A DNA stretch of 64,000 nucleotides from an uncultured Blautia sp. (lineage in GTDB: Bacteria > Bacillota > Clostridia > Lachnospirales > Lachnospiraceae): contig CAKROE010000003.1 of NCBI GenBank assembly GCA_934371915.1, positions 1 through 64,000 on the forward strand, in the 5' to 3' direction. The translations under genes and the position numbers were made by a program. Shown one piece after another: positions 42,347-51,153 of this stretch. Below the pieces are notes generated by a model that did not search any database, had not been told where the DNA came from, and worked only from the letters and a program-made list of their open reading frames with translations. Position 1 is the stretch's first letter, and each line of letters begins with the position of its first letter.

Positions 42347-42697
42347 ATGAAAAATTTCCGTAATTATCTACAGCTTCATTTAAACATCCTGCTGTTTTCA
42401 CTGACAAGCGTTTTTTCGAAGCTTGCATCGATCCAGTATAACCGAAACGGAATGCACACACCGCTTCTCTATGTATTTCTGTTTCTTATGATCGCCAACT
42501 GTGGTATCTATGCGATTGCCTGGCAGCAGGTCATCAAGAAATTTTCTCTGTCAACTGCCTATGCCAACAAAAGCGTCTACCTTCTATGGTCGCAGATCTG
42601 GGCAGTGATCATCTTTCACGAACAGCTTTCCCCACAGAACATTCTGGGGATTCTGATCGTATTATTTGGAGTATGGACGGTGCAGCGTTATGAATAG
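42347..42697 (+). CDS. Small four-helix membrane protein (EmrE/ArnE-like), subunit 1
   Basis: A 116-aa protein with four hydrophobic helices (LHLNILLFSLTSVFSKLA; LLYVFLFLMIANCGIYAIAW; AYANKSVYLLWSQIWAVIIF; ILGILIVLFGVWTV). The layout is that of SMR/EamA-type proteins such as ArnE, which work as heterodimers to flip undecaprenyl-linked sugars. The ATG at 42347 follows GGAGGAA. Its stop overlaps the next gene's start by eight bases, a typical pairing for the two halves of an ArnE/ArnF-like flippase. It is divergent from the GtrB-like gene. A drug-export role cannot be excluded. Confidence 0.78.
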   Translation: MKNFRNYLQLHLNILLFSLTSVFSKLASIQYNRNGMHTPLLYVFLFLMIANCGIYAIAWQQVIKKFSLSTAYANKSVYLLWSQIWAVIIFHEQLSPQNILGILIVLFGVWTVQRYE

Positions 42698-43028
42698 AAC
42701 ATTTCTTCTTATTATGCTGGGAGGAACTTTCTTCTCTGCAATCTCCCAGATTCTTTTAAAGCAGAGTGCAAACATCAAATACAGCAATCCCCTCAGAGAG
42801 TATCTGAACTGGCGTGTCATCCTCGCTTATTTTCTTTTTTTTGGTATTCTTCTTCTGAATACCTGGTGCTACACAAAAGTCGATATGCGCTACGGACCGG
42901 TCATTGATACCGCCGCCTATGTATTCGTCCTGCTGCTCTCAAAAGTGATCCTGAAAGAAAAAATCACACGGGGCAAATTTATCGGCAACCTGATCATTAT
43001 TGCCGGAATCATTGTTTATACACTGTAA
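42690..43028 (+). CDS. Small four-helix membrane protein (EmrE/ArnF-like), subunit 2
   Basis: A 112-aa partner of the preceding protein: LLIMLGGTFFSAISQILLKQSA, VILAYFLFFGILLLNTWCYTKV, YGPVIDTAAYVFVLLLSKVILKEK and GNLIIIAGIIVYTL form four helices, with the GTFFSAISQILLKQSA pattern typical of SMR/EamA half-transporters. It starts inside the upstream gene (ATGAATAG), so the two are translated together. Context beside a polyprenyl-phosphate glycosyltransferase and a GT-C-like enzyme suggests flipping of a lipid-linked sugar to the outer face. Confidence 0.8.
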   Translation: MNRTFLLIMLGGTFFSAISQILLKQSANIKYSNPLREYLNWRVILAYFLFFGILLLNTWCYTKVDMRYGPVIDTAAYVFVLLLSKVILKEKITRGKFIGNLIIIAGIIVYTL

Positions 43029-43068
43029 CTAATCGACCGATTACATAAACACAACATTTCCTGTGGAT

Positions 43069-43108
43069 AAAACGGACAGATGAGAATCTTTTCCCATCTG
43101 TCCGTTTT
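43069..43108. terminator. Bidirectional terminator between SMR pair and zinc-ribbon gene
   Basis: AAAACGGACAGATG pairs with CATCTGTCCGTTTT over a 12-base loop; T-runs follow on both strands. Confidence 0.9.
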
Positions 43109-43142
43109 TATCTGCGCATTTATACCTTGCGGTCAGCTCTGT

Positions 43143-43766
43143 TTATTCTTCTGTTTTTGCTTCTTCGGTAATTTCTTCTGCAGCTTCGTCTGCTTTTTCC
43201 TCCGATTCAGCTTCTGCAGCTTCCTCTCCAGCTTCGTCGGCTGTCGGTTCTTCGGTAGCCTCTACAGTATCTGCCGCTTCTGTTTCGGCCTCTGTCTCTG
43301 CCACTTCTTCTGCGGCTTCTTCCGACTTTTTTTCTTCCTCTACCTCCTCGGCAGTACCATCGATTGTATCCCCGGCATCTTCTTCCTCTTCCTGTGTCGG
43401 ACAAGCCGCACCACAGAATTTACAGAATGCAGCATTCTTCTCGACTTCTTTACCGCAGGATGGGCAGATTCGTCTGGTTCTGATCTTCAGCTCATCGATA
43501 TCTGTACGCAACTGTTCAATCTGTTCCATACGCTGATCGATCTGCTCACAAAGTGCTTTCTGTGCATCGTCTACCGGTACTTCTTCTTTGTAACGCTGGT
43601 ACACGATTTTTCCAAGATCTGCCATGATTTTATCAATCTGACGTTCTTCTGCGGATATTTTATTCTTAAGACGCTGTGTTTCATAAGCATCTTCCGCACG
43701 TCCGCTTAATTCTTTTGCAGTTTTTGAAAGTGCCTGTCCGAGATTACCAAAAAAATCCTTTGCCAT
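43143..43766 (-). CDS. Zinc-ribbon protein with coiled coil and acidic tail
   Basis: A 207-aa cytoplasmic protein. Residues 1-95 are helical and probably coiled coil (FFGNLGQALSKTAKELSGRAEDAYETQRLKNKISAEERQIDKIMADLGKIVYQRYK). A CPSCG..CKFCG zinc ribbon follows at about residues 100-125, then about 80 residues almost wholly Glu, Ala and Thr. The N-terminal part resembles small DUF-type zinc-ribbon proteins common in clostridia. It lies 48 bases after the ClpX-like gene in the same direction, so it may be co-transcribed. A link to protein quality control is only suggested by position. Confidence 0.75.
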   Translation of the reverse strand: MAKDFFGNLGQALSKTAKELSGRAEDAYETQRLKNKISAEERQIDKIMADLGKIVYQRYKEEVPVDDAQKALCEQIDQRMEQIEQLRTDIDELKIRTRRICPSCGKEVEKNAAFCKFCGAACPTQEEEEDAGDTIDGTAEEVEEEKKSEEAAEEVAETEAETEAADTVEATEEPTADEAGEEAAEAESEEKADEAAEEITEEAKTEE

Positions 43767-43814
43767 AATACATTTCCTCTCTTTCTTAGTCTGTGCAAAA
43801 TCTATGTTGCAAAA

Positions 43815-45242
43815 TTACTGTCCACTTTCAAGAAGCGGTACCTCCTGCCCGCGAAGAAGAATCTTCGGTCCGCCGTTTCCTTCAATATAACCTCTGGTGA
43901 TCACTACCTCTCCAATATTGTCATCCTTCGGAATTTCATACATGATATCCAGCATGTATTCCTCAAGGATTGCACGAAGCGCTCTGGCTCCGGTGTGTTT
44001 CTCCATTGCTTTCGCTGCAATTGCACGAAGCGCGTCCTCCTCAAATTCCAGTTTGACTTCGTCCAGTGCCAGAAGCTTCTGATACTGCTTAAGGATCGCA
44101 TTTCTTGGCTCACGCAGAATCTGTACCATCATATCTTCTGTAAGACCATTCATTGTAAATATAATCGGAAGTCGTCCGATAAATTCCGGAATCATACCGA
44201 AATTTCGAAGATCATCCACAGTAACCTTCTCAAGAAGATTCGGATCATCGTCATACTTATCCTTCAGATCTGCATAAAATCCTATCGATGCCTGTTTGTT
44301 CAGACGCTCTTTGATGATATTCTCAAGATCCGGGAAAGCGCCTCCGCAGATAAACAAAATATTTCTTGTATTCACTGTAGTCAGCGGAACCATTGCATTT
44401 TTGCTGTTGGCACCAATCGGCACCTCGACATCACTGCCTTCGAGGAGTTTCAGCATTCCCTGCTGTACCGCCTCACCGCTGACATCTCTCTGATTCGTGT
44501 TTTTCTTCTTCGCGATCTTATCGATTTCATCAATAAAAATAATTCCATGTTCGGCCTTCTCGACGTCATTATCTGCTGCCGCAAGAAGCTTCGAAACAAC
44601 GCTCTCAATATCATCACCGATATAGCCTGCCTCTGTAAGGGATGTCGCATCTGCAATCGCAAGCGGTACATCCAGAAGTTTCGCAAGTGTCTTGACCAGA
44701 TAAGTCTTACCGCATCCGGTCGGTCCAATCATCAGCATATTGGATTTCTCGATTGCGATTTCATCCATTGTATCGGTCGCAACACGCTTATAATGATTGT
44801 AAACGGCAACGGACATAACCTTTTTCGCATGCTCCTGTCCGATCACGTATTCATCAAGTGTTGCCTTGATCTTGTGTGGTGCAGGAATTTTTTTCAGATC
44901 GAGGACCGGATCTTTCTTTTCACTTTTTTTCTTCTTTGGTTTCGGCTGCTGTCCCATCTGATTCTGGAAACTGCTCAGATCGATCATACTGATATTCGGC
45001 ATATTAAATAAATCGCCATAATTAAAATTACCACTCTGCATCTGTGTATTCATGCTGTCGAAACTTCTCTGCATGCAGTCCGGACATATATGTATATTAT
45101 TCGGAAGATCTATCATCTTTCCTGCCTGACGCTCGGAACGGTGACAGAGGGTACAGAACTTCTCCGGTTCATAATCATCGGTCTGATCGTCTGTATCCTG
45201 ATTTTCTTCCTCTATGATTTCATCATTGTATTTATCTGTCAT
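43815..45242 (-). CDS. ClpX-like AAA+ protease unfoldase
   Basis: A 475-aa ClpX homologue, longer than the usual 410-430. It has the N-terminal zinc domain (C30, C33, C53, C56: FCTLCH..ICPDC), a Lys-rich insert (PKPKKKKSEKKDP), the AAA+ core with MLMIGPTGCGKTYLVKTLAKLL, IIFIDEIDKIAKKK, and sensor/arginine-finger region IPEFIGRLPIIFTM. The pore loop is GYIGDD and not the usual GYVG. The IGF tripeptide (KQASIGFYADL) needed to dock ClpP is present. It is not beside clpP, tig or lon, so it may be a second, specialised ClpX. Start 45242 follows AAAGGAG. A promoter lies at 45338-45365. Confidence 0.88.
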   Translation of the reverse strand: MTDKYNDEIIEEENQDTDDQTDDYEPEKFCTLCHRSERQAGKMIDLPNNIHICPDCMQRSFDSMNTQMQSGNFNYGDLFNMPNISMIDLSSFQNQMGQQPKPKKKKSEKKDPVLDLKKIPAPHKIKATLDEYVIGQEHAKKVMSVAVYNHYKRVATDTMDEIAIEKSNMLMIGPTGCGKTYLVKTLAKLLDVPLAIADATSLTEAGYIGDDIESVVSKLLAAADNDVEKAEHGIIFIDEIDKIAKKKNTNQRDVSGEAVQQGMLKLLEGSDVEVPIGANSKNAMVPLTTVNTRNILFICGGAFPDLENIIKERLNKQASIGFYADLKDKYDDDPNLLEKVTVDDLRNFGMIPEFIGRLPIIFTMNGLTEDMMVQILREPRNAILKQYQKLLALDEVKLEFEEDALRAIAAKAMEKHTGARALRAILEEYMLDIMYEIPKDDNIGEVVITRGYIEGNGGPKILLRGQEVPLLESGQ

Positions 45243-45337
45243 ATAAACTCCTTTCATTTACGGCGCTTCGCAACTGCTCTCATATGCAAAACGCACAGGC
45301 TAATGGTTCCTGTCCCGGCCCATTTACCTATGCGTTC

Positions 45338-45365
45338 ATTATAACATAACCTATCACACTGTAAA
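45338..45365 (-). promoter_or_regulatory. Promoter for the ClpX-like gene
   Basis: On the minus strand TTTACA, a 16-base spacer and TATAAT lie about 95 bases before the start codon, just past the htrA stop codon. Confidence 0.65.
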
Positions 45366-45386
45366 ATAAAGTTTTTATAAATTCGA

Positions 45387-46895
45387 TCAGCCCGTGTAAT
45401 CCGAACGGTTTCCAAGCGTCACGGAAATTGTTTTCTGTACATATTCTCCGTTATCAGCTCTGGAAACAACAACATCCACTGATTCACCGGCTTCATAATA
45501 AGCCAGTTTATTTTCCAGATCTTCTCTGCCGCTTACTGTCTGTCCGTCAAAGCTTACAATAATATCGCCCTTCTGAATACCAGCCTCGCCTGCTGCAGAA
45601 TCTTTATCGACACGGATCACAAATGCGCCTTCCGGCATATCGTACATCTGGATTGCTTCCGTTGACAGATCTGCAGAAGTAACTCCAAGATATGCTGCCT
45701 TCGAATCATCCTCTACTTTATCTCTCGTCTGACGGTTCATAAGGTCTTCCAGTATCGGCTGTGCTTTCGAGATCGGAATCGCATAACCCATACCTTCGAC
45801 CGCACTGTCGGCATACTTCGCAGAATTGATACCGATCACTTCTCCCTGCATATTAAGAAGTGCGCCGCCACTGTTGCCCGGGTTGATCGCTGCATCTGTC
45901 TGGATCAGTCCATCACTTGTCGTACCGTCACTTGTCGAAATACTTCTGTTTAATGCGCTGATCCATCCGGATGTTACAGACTGTCCATATCCAAGTGCAT
46001 TACCGATCGCAACGACCTGTTCTCCGACTTCCATTGAATCAGAATCCCCAAGCTGTGCAATCTTGATCTGTGATAAGGTATCCTCCGGAATGTCAGATTT
46101 CTGTACGGCAACCACAGCAAGATCATTTGCTTCGTCTGTGCCTTTTATCTTCGCACTGACAGCATCCTCCACGTTGACATCCCCATCACTCTCCGAAGAC
46201 ATGTCCACAGTCTCTGCCTCCGCATTGACTACATCCCTTCCGGCAAAACATACGCTGAGTGTCGTCGCACCATCTACCACATGATTATTTGTTGCGATCA
46301 GAAGTTCATCATCATTCTCACCTACAATGATACCGGATCCGCTGCCTTCACTGGAATACTGCTGTGTATCGCCATATCCATATCCAAATCCAAATGCGCG
46401 GAAATAATTCGGAATCTCCTGTACGCTGACAGATGTAATCGCGACAACAGTCGGCATCGCTGCTTTTGCCACATCCGTAACACTTCCTATCTGAGCAGAA
46501 GCGCCCTGTGCTGCATCAGCTGTACCATTCCCGGAAGAATCTGTACCCTCTGAGGCTGCATCATCTGACGATGCACTCACGGCAAGCTGCGCTGTCTCAA
46601 TCTGCGGTTCTGCATCATCTGTCATTGTAAACACATACTGATGTGCAAAAAAATTCACGCCCTGAAATACTACACCGGCAACCAGTCCGAAAACTACTGC
46701 AAGAGAAATCGTCGAAGCCAGTTTCCTGCCACCGCTTTTCTTCCTGCGTTTCTTTTTGTCCGGTCCATGCCCTGTTTCATTCACATACGTCTGATGCATA
46801 TTATAATGTTCATATCTCAGCGGTTCATTGAACCGTTCGGTATCTCTATCATTCTGTGGAGCATTTCCCGAATTCCATTTTTCTTCGTCGTTCAT
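45387..46895 (-). CDS. htrA: HtrA/DegP-family serine protease
   Basis: A 502-aa membrane-anchored protease: Lys/Arg-rich cytoplasmic tail (DKKKRRKKSGGRK), one transmembrane helix (about residues 60-77), a Ser/Asp/Ala-rich linker, a trypsin-like domain with His in ATNNHVVDG, Asp in DEANDLAVVAV and Ser in AAINPGNSGGALLN, and a C-terminal PDZ domain (AYLGVTSADLS..GAFVIRVDKDSAAGEAGIQKGDIIVSFDG). It degrades misfolded proteins outside the membrane. It lies upstream of the ClpX-like gene in the same direction with no terminator between them, so the two quality-control genes may be partly co-transcribed. Confidence 0.95.
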   Translation of the reverse strand: MNDEEKWNSGNAPQNDRDTERFNEPLRYEHYNMHQTYVNETGHGPDKKKRRKKSGGRKLASTISLAVVFGLVAGVVFQGVNFFAHQYVFTMTDDAEPQIETAQLAVSASSDDAASEGTDSSGNGTADAAQGASAQIGSVTDVAKAAMPTVVAITSVSVQEIPNYFRAFGFGYGYGDTQQYSSEGSGSGIIVGENDDELLIATNNHVVDGATTLSVCFAGRDVVNAEAETVDMSSESDGDVNVEDAVSAKIKGTDEANDLAVVAVQKSDIPEDTLSQIKIAQLGDSDSMEVGEQVVAIGNALGYGQSVTSGWISALNRSISTSDGTTSDGLIQTDAAINPGNSGGALLNMQGEVIGINSAKYADSAVEGMGYAIPISKAQPILEDLMNRQTRDKVEDDSKAAYLGVTSADLSTEAIQMYDMPEGAFVIRVDKDSAAGEAGIQKGDIIVSFDGQTVSGREDLENKLAYYEAGESVDVVVSRADNGEYVQKTISVTLGNRSDYTG

Positions 46896-46998
46896 GCTGT
46901 GCTCCTTTCTGCTTTCTTCTTATTTCTTATCATGAAAACAGTGTATCAGTCAATTGTGTTGAAAATGTGACAACTCCTTTAAAAAAGCGTGTTTCTGC

Positions 46999-47919
46999 TC
47001 ATTTCCAGTAATTCGGACTCATCGTACACCACAAAACAAATTTCTTTGGCAGTTTGCGAAAATTTTTGCCCGCCAGATATCCGGCATACTTACCTGCACA
47101 CTGCAAAACAAATCCAGGTATAAGCCACATCCTTCCTGAATGAATAAGGTGGACAAGTGTCTTTTTGACAAGGCGCATACCTTCTCCCTCAGACGGTACC
47201 CCATCAAATATTTCAGGATGCTCCGCCTGCGACACACCAAGATCAAAATTTCTGTGGAACTGCTGCATACAATTATAATTATGAGAATGGATGACCTTTG
47301 CCTCTGCCGCATAAGCAATACTGTATCCTGCCTGGATCAGACCACCTGCATAAATCATGTCCTCATTAAAAATAGTCCGGCGTACAAATCCTCCCTGTTT
47401 CTGATAAATGTCTTTTCTGTATGCGGCACAGACATTCGAACAGAAATATGTTTTGATTCCGTATTGGTTCAGATCTGCTTTTGTTTTGACCAGAGACGTG
47501 TCCGGATAATTAAAAGCTCTTGTGTATCTCTCAACAAAGCTGCACTCCGCATTTGGGAGTTGTCTTGCATATGCTGCAGCAATATTCTCATCCTGCTCAA
47601 ATGCCCTTAGAAGTTCCGAAAGCAGTTCGCGATCCGCCGGCATGGCATCCTGTGTCATAAAGACCATGATTTCTGCATCTGACAGTTCAGCCGCCCGTGC
47701 CCTGGTTCCTCCATGGTCAAACTCTGCTTTTGTAAGATGATGTACTTCCATCACATCAGACAAATTTTCCCATTCTGTATTCCACATGGATTCTTCTGTA
47801 TTCATCACAATGATTCTGTGAATCCGGACCGTCTGCTTTTCCAGTCTTTTAATCAGTGCGCCAAATTCATTTCCCGGGTGATATGCCGGAATGATCACAT
47901 CCACTGTTTTATTTTTCAT
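46999..47919 (-). CDS. GT2 glycosyltransferase, rhamnosyltransferase-like
   Basis: A 306-aa GT-A family-2 enzyme: VDVIIPAYHPGNEFGALIKRLEKQ, EFDHGGTRARAAELSDAEIMVFMTQDAMPAD with an acidic metal-site region, and FNEDMIYAGGLIQAGYSIAYAAEAKVIHSHNY. The GGTRARA..A and TQDA pattern is typical of dTDP-rhamnosyltransferases of polysaccharide clusters (RfbN-like), so the donor is probably dTDP-L-rhamnose. AAGGAG precedes the ATG. It is separated from the LCP-ligase gene by a terminator and lies apart from the other transferases, so it may have its own promoter in the 66-base gap after 47919. Confidence 0.82.
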   Translation of the reverse strand: MKNKTVDVIIPAYHPGNEFGALIKRLEKQTVRIHRIIVMNTEESMWNTEWENLSDVMEVHHLTKAEFDHGGTRARAAELSDAEIMVFMTQDAMPADRELLSELLRAFEQDENIAAAYARQLPNAECSFVERYTRAFNYPDTSLVKTKADLNQYGIKTYFCSNVCAAYRKDIYQKQGGFVRRTIFNEDMIYAGGLIQAGYSIAYAAEAKVIHSHNYNCMQQFHRNFDLGVSQAEHPEIFDGVPSEGEGMRLVKKTLVHLIHSGRMWLIPGFVLQCAGKYAGYLAGKNFRKLPKKFVLWCTMSPNYWK

Positions 47920-47985
47920 AATATCTCCTTATCAGCATTTTTCATGCCTGTTCTTTATGATTTCCTTATTGATGATGGTAACAGA

Positions 47986-48019
47986 AGAAGGGAATTTCTT
48001 CAACAAGAAATTCCCTTCT
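47986..48019 (-). terminator. Intrinsic terminator after the LCP gene
   Basis: AGAAGGGAATTTCTT and AAGAAATTCCCTTCT form a 15-bp stem with a 4-base loop, followed by TCTGTT on the minus strand, 33 bases past the stop codon. Confidence 0.75.
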
Positions 48020-48051
48020 GATCTTTATCCTATGTTATTATGTGACGTTAC

Positions 48052-49578
48052 TTATGCAGCATCTGCCTCACCGGGTGCACCCTGTTCGGAAGCCTCGATT
48101 GCATCACTTGCATCACCGCCGGCATCGATATCTCCACCGTCTCCTCCGCCGCCGGACGTATCACCACCGGACATATCTCCTCCGGTTGTATCTCCTCCGG
48201 TCGTATCTCCTCCGGTCGTATCTCCTCCGGTCGTATCTCCTCCGGTTGTGTCATCCGGCACATAAACATCATCACCACCGGTACTATCGTCTATATAGTC
48301 ATTGCCGCCGGTTGTGTCATCCGGTACATAGGTATTATCCTCTCCACCGGTTGTATCGCCGCTGTTGTCAGTATCATACTGCTCGCCGCTGCCGCTTGTG
48401 TCTGTCCATCCGGAACCATCGTTCTCGAATATAACGGTATCATTTTCTGTGTTCTCTTCACCGATGTTTGTCTGTACATCATCCAGGTTGCTTGCACCAC
48501 CGACGATCTCAAGAATCTTTTCACTGTTGGCAGTTACTGTTGCAGATGGTGTATAGTTGACATCGTCGTAAAGGAATTTATGCAGTTCCTGTACATTTGA
48601 TACAAGATCCGTCGGTACGATAATACTTCCCTTTACATTGGAGAATTTATAGGATGACGGAAAACCTGTCGTCTCATCTATACTGTATCCGATCAGTGTC
48701 GGAAGAAGCTGAAGAATATCTTCTTTACCCAAAGATGTCGTTACCATCGGGAATACATCATCCATAATGTTGAAGATCTTGCTCAGTCCAGCATGTTTTG
48801 CTTTGTAAACGATCATCTGAATAACTTTACGCTGACGTTCTGTACGTCCCATATCAAGGCTTGCTGTGTAACGGATACGGCAATAAGATGTTGCCTGTAC
48901 ACCGTTCAGATGATAACTGTACTGAACTTTTTCCTGATCTTCCGGTTTTTCCGGAAGTTCAATTGGTGTATAGCTGAGTCCTGTATCCTCGGCTGTCTCT
49001 ACACAGTAGTTATTCATATGCACGATCTCCGCATAGGACATATCCATATCCAGACCGCCCAGATCATCAATGATCGTTGCAAGTGCATCGAATTTAACAG
49101 TAGCATAATCTGTAATATTCAAGTCGAGGTTGGTATTCAACATGGTAATTGCCTGTTCCGGACCGCCATATGCATATGCTGCATTCGCTTTGGAATAGGT
49201 ATCATTGCCAAGGTTCAGAAGTGTATCACGATAAACAGATACAAGTTTTACCTCTTTGGTATCATTGTTGACACTCGCGATGATCATGGTATCACTGTTC
49301 TGGTTACCGGAAAACTTCATATTTGCGCTTCGGGAATCAATTCCGAACAAAGCATAGGTCGTATAACCGGTCAGATGTGAATCTTCGGAATTAATTGCAT
49401 CCTGTACTTCTTCATTGACCTGAACCTTCTGTGTATCAAGTTTCTGCGTATTTGTCTTGTCCATTCGGGACATCAGCTGTCCATATACATACAGACCTCC
49501 GATAAACACAAGAAGTACTATGATTTCTACTGCAAAAAGTATCTTTTTGGTTTTGGATCTCTTTTTTGGTCTTGCCAT
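48052..49578 (-). CDS. LytR-CpsA-Psr family glycopolymer ligase with repeat tail
   Basis: A 508-aa membrane protein with Lys/Arg-rich N-terminus, one transmembrane helix (about residues 13-32) and an extracellular LCP domain: YALFGIDSRSANMK, NSDTMIIASVNNDTKEVKLVSVYRDTLLNLG, KANAAYAYGGPEQAITMLNTNLDLNITDYATVKFDALATIIDDLGGLDMDM, and SYCRIRYTASLDMGRTERQRKVI. The conserved Arg and Asp residues of the LCP active site are present. It probably attaches undecaprenyl-linked polysaccharide to peptidoglycan. The last about 100 residues are Asp/Gly/Thr repeats (DTTGG). It lies 17 bases after the priming transferase gene. Confidence 0.92.
   Translation of the reverse strand: MARPKKRSKTKKILFAVEIIVLLVFIGGLYVYGQLMSRMDKTNTQKLDTQKVQVNEEVQDAINSEDSHLTGYTTYALFGIDSRSANMKFSGNQNSDTMIIASVNNDTKEVKLVSVYRDTLLNLGNDTYSKANAAYAYGGPEQAITMLNTNLDLNITDYATVKFDALATIIDDLGGLDMDMSYAEIVHMNNYCVETAEDTGLSYTPIELPEKPEDQEKVQYSYHLNGVQATSYCRIRYTASLDMGRTERQRKVIQMIVYKAKHAGLSKIFNIMDDVFPMVTTSLGKEDILQLLPTLIGYSIDETTGFPSSYKFSNVKGSIIVPTDLVSNVQELHKFLYDDVNYTPSATVTANSEKILEIVGGASNLDDVQTNIGEENTENDTVIFENDGSGWTDTSGSGEQYDTDNSGDTTGGEDNTYVPDDTTGGNDYIDDSTGGDDVYVPDDTTGGDTTGGDTTGGDTTGGDTTGGDMSGGDTSGGGGDGGDIDAGGDASDAIEASEQGAPGEADAA
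48172..48250. repeat. 15-base tandem repeats encoding DTTGG
   Basis: About five near-identical copies of a 15-base unit (tcctccggtcgtatc on the plus strand) within the LCP gene encode DTTGG pentapeptides. They are nearly pure, so recent expansion or contraction is likely. Confidence 0.85.
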
Positions 49579-49595
49579 CTTTTCTCCCCTTACTT

Positions 49596-50999
49596 TTAGT
49601 ATGCGTTTTTGTTTACAAATCCTTTAAAGACTGTAAGAAACAGTATCTTTATATCAAAACCGATCGACCAGTTCTCTATATAATAAAGGTCACAGTCGAT
49701 TCGTTTTTTGATCGATGTATCACCACGGTATCCATTCACCTGTGCCCATCCGGTCAGTCCCGGACGAACCTGATGCTTGACCATGTATCTGGGAATCTCT
49801 TCCCGAAACTTTTCAACAAAGAACGGCCTTTCAGGACGAGGTCCTACAAGACTCATATCTCCCCGCAGAATATTAAAAAGCTGCGGAAGCTCATCAATAC
49901 TTGTCCTGCGCATAAATTTACCGATCCCTGTCACACGCGGATCGTTTTTGACTGTCCACGCCTTCTTTTCTTCGGCCTCCGGCTGTACTTCCATAGACCG
50001 GAACTTATACATCCAGAAAGTTTTATTGTGAAGTCCGACACGCTCCTGACGATAGATCAGCGGTCCCGGTGATGTCAGCTTGATCAGTATGCACATCACA
50101 AGCATGACCGGTGACGAAACAATGATCGCCATGATCGAACCCACGATATCCATCGCACGCTTGACCATGAAGTTAAAGGTATTGCTCAACGGAACATAAC
50201 GGATATTGATCACCGGAAGTCCCAGGATATCTTCGGTATATGGTTTGGTCGGAATAATCTTGTTGTAATCCGGAATAAATTTCGTATGAACACCTGATTT
50301 CTCGCACATTGCAACAATTTCTTCCAGGCGGTAATACTCACTCAGTCCAAGTGTGATCGCAATCTCGTCCAGACGGTTGGTCGGTAAGATCACGGACAGA
50401 TTCGCAATACGCCCAATAACCTTGATTCCATTATAGATTGTCCCTGCCGGAACATTGTCATCCAGAATTCCTCTTACAACATACCCCCACTGCGGGTTCT
50501 GCTGTATTCTGTCAATATATTCTTCTGCCGCACGACTGTAGCCTACCAGTATCATCTGCTTCTGGTTCAGCCCCCGGCGCCGCATATTGCGCAGTGCCGA
50601 AAAAATGAACAGACGTACAAGCCATTCTGCGACAATATTGATCACACAGAAAATATAAACAGTCAGTCTTGAAAAATCCGACTCGTCCATCATATAAAGA
50701 CTGAATACGATCAGCAGAAGTCCAAGTACATTTGCCTTGATGATATTTGCCAGAACAAGCCTGCGTCCCTGCATATGCAACGGCTCATACAGTGTGAATG
50801 CCTGATACAACAGCAAATATCCCGGTATGATAAATACCAGTGCAAACATATACTGCTCAAAAGTAAGTGCGCGGACTGCTGAATAAGCAAAAGGACCGAT
50901 AAAACGAATCATCCATGCAAGTACATAACAAACTGCAATGACGACCGCATCAATCAGCATCTGCATCCGGGTGAAGTTCTTCTGATTGTCCTGAATCAC
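49596..50999 (-). CDS. Undecaprenyl-phosphate hexose-1-phosphate transferase (WbaP/CpsE type)
   Basis: A polyisoprenyl-phosphate hexose-1-phosphate transferase of about 467 residues: five N-terminal hydrophobic segments, a Rossmann-like CoA-binding-type region (QMILVGYSRAAEEYIDRI) and the catalytic C-terminal domain (VKRAMDIVGSIMAIIVSSPVMLVMCILIKLTSPGPLIYRQERVGLHNKTFWMYKFRSM; DELPQLFNILRGDMSLVGPRPERPFF; VRPGLTGWAQVNGYRG). It starts polysaccharide repeat assembly by loading the first sugar phosphate on undecaprenyl phosphate. The GTG at 50999 with AGGTGG upstream is a likely start; a TTG at 51014 is also open. It is followed by the LCP ligase. Confidence 0.9.
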   Translation of the reverse strand: MIQDNQKNFTRMQMLIDAVVIAVCYVLAWMIRFIGPFAYSAVRALTFEQYMFALVFIIPGYLLLYQAFTLYEPLHMQGRRLVLANIIKANVLGLLLIVFSLYMMDESDFSRLTVYIFCVINIVAEWLVRLFIFSALRNMRRRGLNQKQMILVGYSRAAEEYIDRIQQNPQWGYVVRGILDDNVPAGTIYNGIKVIGRIANLSVILPTNRLDEIAITLGLSEYYRLEEIVAMCEKSGVHTKFIPDYNKIIPTKPYTEDILGLPVINIRYVPLSNTFNFMVKRAMDIVGSIMAIIVSSPVMLVMCILIKLTSPGPLIYRQERVGLHNKTFWMYKFRSMEVQPEAEEKKAWTVKNDPRVTGIGKFMRRTSIDELPQLFNILRGDMSLVGPRPERPFFVEKFREEIPRYMVKHQVRPGLTGWAQVNGYRGDTSIKKRIDCDLYYIENWSIGFDIKILFLTVFKGFVNKNAY

Positions 51000-51153
51000 A
51001 CTCTCCCACCTCAATCCAATTCTTTGTTTTTCACATTTCTGTCCGAAAACTGACTCCGGACAGCCACGTTTATCTTATACTAGTTACTTCCTAAAATCAA
51101 CAATATCTTCCGTATATTATATTAAAATTCCATAAAGTAATGTAAAATTGCCT

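Noticed and set aside
48172-48250. 15-base repeats as a possible CRISPR or iteron origin
   Set aside because: They are in frame within the LCP gene and encode DTTGG; no spacers or replication genes are near.
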